This document shows positions 8,738 through 16,349 of a stretch of 60,838 nt of DNA, one piece after another. Source of the stretch: Saprospiraceae bacterium (GTDB lineage Bacteria; Bacteroidota; Bacteroidia; Chitinophagales; Saprospiraceae); the NCBI GenBank assembly GCA_027488855.1, contig JAIYAV010000241.1, forward strand, positions 1 through 60,838. The letters are read 5' to 3'. The position numbers were made by a program, and so were the translations under genes. The notes beneath the pieces are model-generated. The model worked only from the letters and a program-made list of their open reading frames with translations, was not told where the DNA came from and ran no database searches. How positions within the stretch are numbered: the stretch's first letter is position 1; the number at the start of each line of letters is the position of its first letter.

Positions 8738-10108
8738 ATGAAAGCAATAACCTGCATCATCACCCTGCTTTGGAGCGTATTTTCCTTCGCTCAAAGCCCC
8801 CTCAAAGTCAGTCCCAATCAACGTTACCTCGTCAAGGCCGACGGCTCCGCATTCTTCTGGTTAGGCGACACCGCCTGGGAGTTATTCCACCGCCTGAACC
8901 GAGAAGAAGCCACTCAATACCTCAGCAACCGAGCCGCCAAAGGTTTTAACGTGATTCAGGCCGTTGCCTTAGCGGAATTAGATGGACTCAATACCCCCAA
9001 TCCTTATGGCAACAAACCCTTGCTGAACAACGACCCAAGTACCCCCAACGACGCGTATTTCAAACACGTCGACTTTATCGTGGACAAAGCGGCCGAGCTA
9101 GGCTTGTTCATTGGATTATTGCCCACCTGGGGAGATAAAGTATTTAAAGATCGCTGGGGCATGGGACCCGAAATATTTACTCCCGAAAACGCCAAGACCT
9201 ACGGCCAATGGATCGGTGCCCGCTACAAAGACCGCAAAAACATCATCTGGATCATGGGGGGCGACCGCAATCCCCGCAATGAGGCCGACCTGGCAACCTG
9301 GCGCGCCCTGGCCGCAGGGGTAAGCGATGGGGTAGGAGGGGCAGACAAAGCCTTGATGACTTTTCATCCCCAACCGAATGACCTGCAAGATGCGGGTTCC
9401 GCCAAGTGGTTCCACAACGATGCCTGGCTGGATTTCAACATGTTTCAAACCGGGCATTGCCGCGAAAACAACGTCTGGGATCGCATCCAGGTCGCCTACA
9501 AAAAGACGCCCATCAAACCCGTATTGGATGGGGAAACCATTTATGAAGACCATCCCGTTTGTTTCAATGCCAAAGACCTGGGGACTTCCAGTGCTTACGA
9601 CGTGCGCAAACACGCTTACCTGGATGTATTTGCCGGAGCTTTTGGCCACACTTACGGCTGTCACGGCATCTGGCAGATGTACGACAAAACCCGCGAGCCG
9701 GTCAATGGCCCGCATTTGGTTTGGCAGGAAGCAATGGATTTACCGGGTGCTGGGCAAATGCAATTTTTACGTCGGCTGATGGAATCCCGCCCGATCCTGG
9801 ATCGGATTCCCGACCAGAGCCTGATCACCAGCGCCTTGGCTGAACACGATCGGATACAGGCCACCCGGGGTAAGGATTACCTGATGGTTTATTCTTCTCA
9901 GGGCAGACCCTTTACGGTCAACTTGGCTAAAATCAGTGGCAAAACCCTCCAGGCCACCTGGTACAATCCGCGCAATGGCGAAACCAAAGTGGCCGATAAG
10001 CTGCCCAATGTAGGACAAAAAGCCTTCACTCCACCCAGCAGTGGCTACGGCCAGGATTGGGTACTGCTGTTGGATGACAGCAGCAAGGGGTATCAGGCAC
10101 CAAAGTAG
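8738..10108 (+). CDS. GH140-like glycoside hydrolase (DUF4038, apiosidase-like)
   Basis: 456 residues with a signal peptide (1-18, ending FSFAQ). The DUF4038 TIM-barrel core shows FFWLGDTAWELFHRLNREEA, then KGFNVIQAV, IWIMGGDRNPR and a C-terminal segment (YNPRNGET) typical of the small beta-domain appended to this family. GH140 members release apiose from the side chains of rhamnogalacturonan II in pectin. Exported to the periplasm or surface. It directly precedes a probable D-apionate lactonase gene, which supports apiose as the substrate. Confidence 0.82.
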   Translation: MKAITCIITLLWSVFSFAQSPLKVSPNQRYLVKADGSAFFWLGDTAWELFHRLNREEATQYLSNRAAKGFNVIQAVALAELDGLNTPNPYGNKPLLNNDPSTPNDAYFKHVDFIVDKAAELGLFIGLLPTWGDKVFKDRWGMGPEIFTPENAKTYGQWIGARYKDRKNIIWIMGGDRNPRNEADLATWRALAAGVSDGVGGADKALMTFHPQPNDLQDAGSAKWFHNDAWLDFNMFQTGHCRENNVWDRIQVAYKKTPIKPVLDGETIYEDHPVCFNAKDLGTSSAYDVRKHAYLDVFAGAFGHTYGCHGIWQMYDKTREPVNGPHLVWQEAMDLPGAGQMQFLRRLMESRPILDRIPDQSLITSALAEHDRIQATRGKDYLMVYSSQGRPFTVNLAKISGKTLQATWYNPRNGETKVADKLPNVGQKAFTPPSSGYGQDWVLLLDDSSKGYQAPK

Positions 10109-10109
10109 T

Positions 10110-10160
10110 GAGGCAAAATGAACACTTATCTTTTTATCGCCCCTTATCTTTTTATCGCCC
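10110..10160. repeat. short element GGCAAAATGA...TTTTTATCGCCC
   Basis: The word CTTATCTTTTTATCGCCC is present twice in tandem, after GAGGCAAAATGAACA. Similar copies occur at 34597-34625 and 53159-53206; the last forms a clean GGGGCAA/TTGCCCC hairpin. It fills the space between the GH140 gene and the next gene. Confidence 0.5.
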
Positions 10161-10175
10161 TAAAACAAGATCACT

Positions 10176-11828
10176 ATGGGATACTTTGGAACAAATGAAG
10201 ACTTACCTGCAACGACTTCATTCCGAGCAGGCTCTTGGACTGGTGTTTACGAAGTGGGCAAACTGCGGTACCTGCGCCTGGGCAATTGTGAAGTGCTGCG
10301 CATGATTTACCCGGCCATTCGCGACCACTACTGGCGCACCGCTCCGGCGCAAATCCTGAGTGAAAAAATCCAGATCGAAGCCCAATCCTTTTCCATCGAA
10401 TACACCGCCAGGTACCAATTGGAAGCAGTGGATTTTCAGGCGCATTACCTATTCCAAGGCGACGCCGAAGGCCGCTTGAGTGTAACGATGCAGGGCGAAG
10501 CCTTGAGTGATTTCCAGCGCAACCGTATTGGCCTCTGTGTATTGCACCCCATTGATTCCTGCGTAGGGAAATCCGTCTCGATTCTCCATCCAGATGGTAG
10601 CCGCGAAGCCTCCATTTTTCCCACCTTGATCAGCCCCTATCAACCTTTTATCGGGGTACAAGGCATGGAATGGAGCCCTGCTCCGGGTCTGCAAGTGCAA
10701 TTGAATTTTGAAGGGGATATTTTTGAAACGGAAGACCAGCGCAACTGGACGGATGGTTCTTACAAAACTTATAGCACTCCCTTGTCGATACCTTACCCGG
10801 TGCAGGTGCAAAAGGGGGAAACGATGTTTCAAAAACTCACCTTGCAAGCTCAGATCGATGCCTCTGTCGCCACATCTGATCCTGCGCAGGTTGAAATAAA
10901 AATACTGGATCAAACCTATCCTTTTCCCAAGCTGGGAACAGACTGGAACCCAGGCATTACCGCGCACAGTCCGGCATTATCCGTTGATTTTTTGAACGTG
11001 TTGTTGAAAATGCATGAGCCCAATTGGACAGAAACCCTGGACTCAGCCTCTCAGACGGCAGCGTTAAAAGGAAAAAAACTTGGGCTAAGTGTGGCCTTAA
11101 GTTCCCCTGATGATGTCTCGTACTTGGTGCAGGCGTTGGAACCAGTTGCCGCTCAAATCCAGCAACTTTGTGTGCTGTCAGCGACCGACCCAGTACCTGC
11201 TGCGCACCTAATGGAGGCCGCGTACAAGACATTGAAAGCCAAATTTCCTCAATTCCCGATTGGTTTTGGCACCGATGGCTATTTCACTCAACTGAACCGC
11301 AATCGTCCTCAAACCAGCGCTTTTGATTTTTTACAGTTTTCGCCCAACCCCCAGGTGCATGCCTTCGATACCCGTACGATCATCGAAAACCTGAGTGTCC
11401 AGCGAGATGTTGTCCTGACTGCGCAAAGTTTTGCTCCGGGACAAGCCATCCACGTTGCTCCGATCACCTTGCGCTCACGCTCCAATCCGAATCCAGCGGA
11501 TGCGATTGACCCACGTCAGCACAGCCTGTTGACTGCAGCTTGGACTTTGTTGAGTATGAAATACCTTGCGCCCTGTGCGGTTTTGAGTTATTTTGAATGG
11601 TTGGGTGAAAAAGGGGTTTTGCCTCAGGATGGTGCCTCGCCCTTGGCTGATTATTGGCAGCAAATTGCCGAATTTCAACCCGTACGAATTGTAGATACCC
11701 ATTCCAGCGATCCGCTGAAGAAGGATTTGTTGTTGTTGGAAAACGGGCGGAAGGAACGACTGGGGTTTGAGGTGGATTTTGTGGTAGGGGAAATTCGGGT
11801 GGAGAAAATCTACTTACTTCAAGTCTAG
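10176..11828 (+). CDS. probable D-apionate lactonase (ApnL-like)
   Basis: 550 residues, no signal peptide, so cytoplasmic. The N-terminal beta-rich region contains GKLRYLRLGNCEVLR, RNRIGLCVLHP and the EDQRNWTDGSYKTY stretch (about 188-201), which I recall from the D-apionate lactonase family; a TIM-barrel-like middle (LGLSVALSSPDD, FPIGFGTDGYF) and a C-terminal beta domain follow. The enzyme would hydrolyse apionolactone to apionate. The adjacent apiosidase-like gene supports this. Assignment rests on memory of the family and context. Confidence 0.5.
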   Translation: MGYFGTNEDLPATTSFRAGSWTGVYEVGKLRYLRLGNCEVLRMIYPAIRDHYWRTAPAQILSEKIQIEAQSFSIEYTARYQLEAVDFQAHYLFQGDAEGRLSVTMQGEALSDFQRNRIGLCVLHPIDSCVGKSVSILHPDGSREASIFPTLISPYQPFIGVQGMEWSPAPGLQVQLNFEGDIFETEDQRNWTDGSYKTYSTPLSIPYPVQVQKGETMFQKLTLQAQIDASVATSDPAQVEIKILDQTYPFPKLGTDWNPGITAHSPALSVDFLNVLLKMHEPNWTETLDSASQTAALKGKKLGLSVALSSPDDVSYLVQALEPVAAQIQQLCVLSATDPVPAAHLMEAAYKTLKAKFPQFPIGFGTDGYFTQLNRNRPQTSAFDFLQFSPNPQVHAFDTRTIIENLSVQRDVVLTAQSFAPGQAIHVAPITLRSRSNPNPADAIDPRQHSLLTAAWTLLSMKYLAPCAVLSYFEWLGEKGVLPQDGASPLADYWQQIAEFQPVRIVDTHSSDPLKKDLLLLENGRKERLGFEVDFVVGEIRVEKIYLLQV

Positions 11829-11844
11829 TAATTGAAAACACGAT

Positions 11845-12429
11845 ATGCCTGAAATCACCGAAGTCTTTTATCCCCACAATCGCCAGCAATGGCGAGACTG
11901 GCTACAAACCCACCACAAAGGTGAAAAAACCGAAGTCTGGCTGCAAACCTACCGCAAGGCTACCGGAAAACCTTCGCTTCCCTATGATGAAATGGTGGAA
12001 GAATGCCTGTGTTTTGGCTGGATTGATGGGGTAACCAAAAAATACGACGAGGAAAGTGCAGTGCAACGCATCACCCCGCGCAAGAAAAAGACCTTCTTAT
12101 CCGAACTCAATCGGCAGCGAGTCTGGAAACTCCAGCAATTGGGGCTGATGACCCCGGAGGGGGTTGCACCGATTGCTAATCAAATCGGGCAGATGGATGA
12201 TCCGCTGGTGCTGCCCGATTGGATTGTGGCACAATTGCAAGTTGACCCCGAGGTGTGGGACAATTTTTCCAAATTCCCCCATTTTTACAAACGCCTCAAG
12301 ATCGGTTGGATCAATGAAATCACGGGCAATAGCCGGAATGAGGAGAAGCAAAAACGCTTGAATTATTTGATCAAAATGAGCAAGCAGGGGAAAATGTATG
12401 GGGCGCAGCCCTTGAAGGATCTTAAGTGA
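11845..12429 (+). CDS. YdeI/OmpD-associated family protein
   Basis: 194 residues. Family features are visible: R-Q-Q-W-R-D-W-L at the N-terminus, the YDEMVEECLCFGWIDGV block (about 49-65), TPRKKKTFLSELNRQRVWKL, and a C-terminal EEKQKRLNYLIKMSKQGK. Members occur widely as cytoplasmic proteins of unclear role; some are linked to resistance to antimicrobial peptides. It lies 16 bp downstream of the lactonase-like gene but probably has an unrelated role. Confidence 0.85.
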   Translation: MPEITEVFYPHNRQQWRDWLQTHHKGEKTEVWLQTYRKATGKPSLPYDEMVEECLCFGWIDGVTKKYDEESAVQRITPRKKKTFLSELNRQRVWKLQQLGLMTPEGVAPIANQIGQMDDPLVLPDWIVAQLQVDPEVWDNFSKFPHFYKRLKIGWINEITGNSRNEEKQKRLNYLIKMSKQGKMYGAQPLKDLK

Positions 12430-12430
12430 T

Positions 12431-12524
12431 CCCTTAGGTGCCTTAGGTTTCTTAGGTGGTGAAATTATACCCTGCTCCGCAGGTTTTGTTTTTTACCACC
12501 TAAGAAACCTAAGGCACCTAAGGG
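12431..12524. repeat. perfect 30-bp inverted repeat of CTTAGGT units
   Basis: The left arm (12431-12460) and right arm (12495-12524) are perfectly complementary over 30 nt with a 34-nt spacer. Each arm is a chain of three CTTAGGT-type units separated by 2-3 nt. It lies 1 nt after the YdeI-like stop and 20 nt before the converging minus-strand gene, so it could be a bidirectional terminator. A related palindrome is at 16196-16302. Confidence 0.85.
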
Positions 12525-12543
12525 GTCACCTAAGAAAGAACCT

Positions 12544-12942
12544 TTAAGACACCAACTTTATCCACAGCGGCAAATTGTAAAAATTCGTCACTCGCGTAAT
12601 CTTTCCATCTTCCACTTCCAAAAAAGCCCCCACGGGCAACACATACGTCTGCCCGTGTGCTGCTGGCAAACCCTCATCTGCTTTTTTATACACCCCCGTT
12701 ACCGTGAACTCTACCGCTATTTTTTTGCCATTCGGTTCCGTGAAGTAGGTGAAGTCACTCAGTTTTTCGTCATAACATTGATCCATGTGGCCCAAAAACG
12801 CGCGGAAGGCCTCAATGCCAATTTGTGCCTCGCCCTGGTTCACTTCGTGGCGAACCTCAGGGTGTAGCAGGGCCAGCATATCCGCCCAGTCCTGATTGTT
12901 AAAAGCTTGATAATACGCTTGTACTGTTTCCAGTGCAGTCAT
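12544..12942 (-). CDS. SnoaL/ketosteroid-isomerase-like NTF2-fold protein
   Basis: 132 residues from the ATG at 12942 (the longer open frame upstream overlaps the divergent dehydrogenase gene and is not conserved-looking). TVQAYYQAFNNQDWADMLALL and a final TRVTNFYNLPLWI are typical of small NTF2-fold polyketide-cyclase or isomerase-like proteins. The catalytic role is unknown. Divergent from the PQQ dehydrogenase gene, with 34 bp between starts. Confidence 0.78.
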   Translation of the reverse strand: MTALETVQAYYQAFNNQDWADMLALLHPEVRHEVNQGEAQIGIEAFRAFLGHMDQCYDEKLSDFTYFTEPNGKKIAVEFTVTGVYKKADEGLPAAHGQTYVLPVGAFLEVEDGKITRVTNFYNLPLWIKLVS

Positions 12943-12976
12943 AGCATTGGTTTTTACACGATGAAAAAATGAAGCG

Positions 12977-15130
12977 ATGAAAATACAGGATTTTGGGTCG
13001 ATACGCCTGTTTGCAAAAAAGAATTTGCACTGGACCATGATTTTGCTGTTGCTAGGGATGTCCGTTTGGCTCAGCAACAGTCCCACGTCGCAGGCACCCG
13101 AAGCCGACTGGACTGAATACAATGGTGGCCCCGACAAGAACCATTTTTCCGCCCTCCAACAAATCAACGCCAACAACGTAGCCCAGCTGAAAGTGGCCTG
13201 GACTTATCGCTCCGGCGGTGCCGACACCCTCAAAAATAGCACCCAAATTCAATGCAACCCCATCATCATCAAAGGCATTATGTACGGTGTTTCGGCGGGT
13301 TCCCAGGCTTTTGCCCTGGATGCCGCAACGGGGCGCGAAATCTGGAAAAGCAAGTTGCAAGACAAAACCTTCAGCATGACCAGCCGGGGCGTCAGTTACT
13401 GGAGTGATGGAGTAGAAGAGCGCATCTTTTTCGGCTACGGAGCCTATCTCTACGCCCTGGATGCCAAAACGGGACAAGCCATTCCTTCTTTTGGTAAACA
13501 CGGCAAAATCGACCTGATCGACGGCATCACCCGCCCGGGAGCCGACGATTATGTGATCTCGAACACCCCTGCTTCAGTTTATCAAAATATCCTCATCGTG
13601 GGGACGCGGGTATCCGAAAGCGCTACCGCCTTGAAGGGTGACATTCGGGCTTATGACGTACGCACTGGGCGCAAAATCTGGGCCTTTCACACCATTCCCC
13701 ACCCTGGTGAATATGGCTACGACACCTGGCAAAAAGAAAACCACAAAAACATCGGGGGTGCCAACAACTGGATGGGCATGGCCGTGGATACCGAACGGGG
13801 CATTGTATACGCTCCCACTGGCTCGGCTGCCTTTGATTTTTATGGTGGCAACCGCAAGGGCGACAACCTCTTTGCCAATTGCCTCATCGCTTTGAATGCC
13901 AAAACCGGCAAACGCCTCTGGCATTTTCAAACCGTGCACCACGACATTTGGGATCGGGACATTCCTGCGCCACCCAATTTGTTTACAGTGGCTCAGGACG
14001 GGAAAAAGATCGACGCGGTGTCCGTTTTGAGCAAACAAGGCTTCATGTTTGTGTTTGACCGGGCGACGGGCAAACCCTTGTTCCCAATCGAAGAACGCCC
14101 CGTTCCAGTCTCCACCATTCCGGGTGAACAGGCCGCAGCCACCCAGCCTTTCCCCCTGGGGCCAGAACCCTTTACCCGGCAATCCTTCACGAGCAAAGAC
14201 ATCAATACTTTTACCGCCGATCGCGCCGAAATCATTGCCGAACTCGACAAAGCCAATACCGGGCAAGCCTTCATTCCGATGGGTCGCCAGCGCACCCTCT
14301 TTTTCCCGGGCACCGACGGCGGCGCACAATGGGGTGGCGCAGCAGTGGATGAAAACAGCATCATGTACATCCCCGCCAAGGAAAATCCGGTGTACAGTTC
14401 CCTGGTAGACGCGCCACCTGCCGACGACAGCAAAGCCCTCAAAACGGGCAAACAAATTTACCTCAGCTATTGCGGTGCCTGCCATGGCGAAAACCGCGAA
14501 GGCAACCACGATGGCACCTATCCGGGTTTGCAGAACATTGCGGGCAAATACGATGAGGCCGGGATTCGACAAATCATCGCCAAAGGGCGGGGCATGATGC
14601 CCGCTTTGACCCAACTGAAAGAAGCCGAATTGAAAGCCGTAGTGGATTATTTATTTGGCAAAAACAGCACATTGAAAGCGCCCAAAGGCGAAAAGTTATC
14701 CACTGTTCCCTACAAGCACACGGGCTACAACCGTTGGTACGACCGCAATGGCTACCCGGTTAGCGAGCCGCCTTGGGGTACTTTGACTGCCATTGATCTG
14801 AATACCGGAAAACGCCGTTGGCAAGTCCCACTGGGGGAATACCCTGAGCTGACCGCCAAAGGCATTCCACCCACGGGTACCGACAATTACGGTGGCCCGG
14901 CGGTTACGGCGGGCGGGATATTGTTTATTGCGGCGACTAAAGACCAACAGTTCCGCGCCATTGACCGCAATACGGGCAAAACCCTCTGGCAGGCTGCCCT
15001 TCCCGCAGCAGGCTACGCTTCGCCAAGTGTATATGCCGTGCAGGGCAAGCAGTACGTGGTGATTGCCTGCGGCGGCGGCAAGCTCAAAAGTAAATCCGGT
15101 GATCAATATGTGGCTTTTGCGCTACCTTGA
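12977..15130 (+). CDS. PQQ-dependent dehydrogenase with embedded cytochrome c domain
   Basis: 717 residues. An N-terminal membrane anchor or signal helix (about 20-36) is followed by WTEYNGGPDKNHFSAL, the usual start of quinoprotein dehydrogenases, and repeated W-motif blades (ATGREIW, ATGKPLF, NTGKRRW, NTGKTLW). A class I cytochrome c module with C499-G-A-C502-H503 lies between late blades, so the propeller chain continues after it (about residue 590 onward). It would oxidise a sugar or alcohol in the periplasm and pass electrons through its own heme to the respiratory chain. Substrate unknown; no PQQ synthesis genes are in the window. Confidence 0.88.
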   Translation: MKIQDFGSIRLFAKKNLHWTMILLLLGMSVWLSNSPTSQAPEADWTEYNGGPDKNHFSALQQINANNVAQLKVAWTYRSGGADTLKNSTQIQCNPIIIKGIMYGVSAGSQAFALDAATGREIWKSKLQDKTFSMTSRGVSYWSDGVEERIFFGYGAYLYALDAKTGQAIPSFGKHGKIDLIDGITRPGADDYVISNTPASVYQNILIVGTRVSESATALKGDIRAYDVRTGRKIWAFHTIPHPGEYGYDTWQKENHKNIGGANNWMGMAVDTERGIVYAPTGSAAFDFYGGNRKGDNLFANCLIALNAKTGKRLWHFQTVHHDIWDRDIPAPPNLFTVAQDGKKIDAVSVLSKQGFMFVFDRATGKPLFPIEERPVPVSTIPGEQAAATQPFPLGPEPFTRQSFTSKDINTFTADRAEIIAELDKANTGQAFIPMGRQRTLFFPGTDGGAQWGGAAVDENSIMYIPAKENPVYSSLVDAPPADDSKALKTGKQIYLSYCGACHGENREGNHDGTYPGLQNIAGKYDEAGIRQIIAKGRGMMPALTQLKEAELKAVVDYLFGKNSTLKAPKGEKLSTVPYKHTGYNRWYDRNGYPVSEPPWGTLTAIDLNTGKRRWQVPLGEYPELTAKGIPPTGTDNYGGPAVTAGGILFIAATKDQQFRAIDRNTGKTLWQAALPAAGYASPSVYAVQGKQYVVIACGGGKLKSKSGDQYVAFALP

Positions 15131-15156
15131 TTACCTTGCATAAAAGTTAAACAACC

Positions 15157-16164
15157 ATGACCACCGTAGCAATCCTAGGATTTGGCCTTTCCGGGCGTTA
15201 TTTGCAAGCGCCTTTCTTTTTGGCCAACCCCAATTTTCGGCTCAAAACCATCGTCAGCAACAACCAAAACCCACAGGATATTTATTTAGGGGTACAAAAA
15301 GCAACCAGTCTGGATGACGTATTGGCTGACCCCGAAATTGATCTGGTGAGTGTGGCTTCCCCCAATGAAACCCATTTTGAGTACACCCAGCGTTGTTTGA
15401 AGGCAGGTAAACATGTATTGGTGGAAAAACCCTTCACGGCTACTGCCGAGGAGGCCGAAACCCTAGTCGCGTTGGCGAAATCACTGGGCAAACACCTGTT
15501 TGTATTCCAAAACCGCCGTTGGGACAGTGATTTTTTGACCGTGCAAAAGGTCATCGCTGAAGGACTGATCGGGGATATCTTGAGCTACGAAGCCCACTTT
15601 AACCGCTACAAACCCGTACTCAATCCCAAAAAATGGAAAGAGGTCATCGCCCCTGGCAATGGCATTTTATATGATCTGGGTTCACATATTTTGGATCAAA
15701 CTCTGGTGCTGTTTGGCAAACCCAAATCGGTATGGGGCGAAACCTGGACTCAACGTCAGCATTCCGAAGTGGACGATGCTTTTGATGTCAAACTGGATTA
15801 TGGCAAAATCAAAGTCAACCTAAAAAGTAGCATCCTGGTGCGTGAAGATACACCTCGCTACATCATTCAGGGCACCAAGGGGTCTTTTGTCAAATATGGC
15901 ATTGATGTGCAGGAGGATCACCTCAAGGCGGGGATCATGCCGGGGATGCCGGGTTTTGGAATTGAACCAGAAGCCAATTGGGCGACGATCAACACCGAAG
16001 TGGGTGGCTTGCATGTGCGTGGTAGGGTAGAACCTCTGCCTGGAAACTGGGCGCCACTTTTCCAAAATATCCACGATGTCATTCAAAATGGTGTTGTACC
16101 GGCCATTGCCATGGAGGATATTGTGGAGCAGATTCGGATCATGGAGTTGGTGAAGCAGGGGTAA
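15157..16164 (+). CDS. Gfo/Idh/MocA-family oxidoreductase (scyllo-inositol dehydrogenase-like)
   Basis: 335 residues. GFGLSGRY (8-15) is the dinucleotide motif and HVLVEKPFTATAEEA carries the EKP signature; NRRWDSDF and the C-terminal half resemble YdgJ/IolW-type scyllo-inositol or sugar dehydrogenases. Cytoplasmic. It follows the PQQ dehydrogenase by 27 bp and may be cotranscribed. Apiose dehydrogenases belong to the same superfamily and apiose genes lie 4 kb upstream, but the sequence itself does not single out that substrate. Confidence 0.85.
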   Translation: MTTVAILGFGLSGRYLQAPFFLANPNFRLKTIVSNNQNPQDIYLGVQKATSLDDVLADPEIDLVSVASPNETHFEYTQRCLKAGKHVLVEKPFTATAEEAETLVALAKSLGKHLFVFQNRRWDSDFLTVQKVIAEGLIGDILSYEAHFNRYKPVLNPKKWKEVIAPGNGILYDLGSHILDQTLVLFGKPKSVWGETWTQRQHSEVDDAFDVKLDYGKIKVNLKSSILVREDTPRYIIQGTKGSFVKYGIDVQEDHLKAGIMPGMPGFGIEPEANWATINTEVGGLHVRGRVEPLPGNWAPLFQNIHDVIQNGVVPAIAMEDIVEQIRIMELVKQG

Positions 16165-16195
16165 AAGGTAGGATTTATCTTATCCAGATGCCTTA

Positions 16196-16302
16196 CTAAG
16201 GTGCCCTTAGGTGTCTAAGGTGGTTCACAAAATAAGCCTAATATTGGTTGAAAATTTAGGCATTTTTAATTGAACCACCTTAGGCACCTTAGAGCACCTT
16301 AG
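16196..16302. repeat. 32-bp inverted repeat of CTAAGGTG units
   Basis: Arms 16196-16227 and 16271-16302 match at 28 of 32 positions around a 43-nt spacer. The units (CTAAGGTG, CTTAGGTG) are the same kind as in the 12431-12524 palindrome but the arms differ in order, so it is a related and not identical element. Confidence 0.8.
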
Positions 16303-16349
16303 TTAAGATACGCCTTCGGCGCTCATTAATAAAAGTTGACAACACAGCT

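Noticed and set aside
13574-14614. 346-codon open frame antisense to the PQQ dehydrogenase gene
   Set aside because: Shadow of a clearly coding strand with recognisable propeller and heme motifs.
15157-16164. Assignment of the second Gfo/Idh/MocA enzyme as apiose dehydrogenase
   Set aside because: Same superfamily and nearby apiose genes, but its sequence looks more like YdgJ/IolW-type enzymes, so no substrate was assigned.
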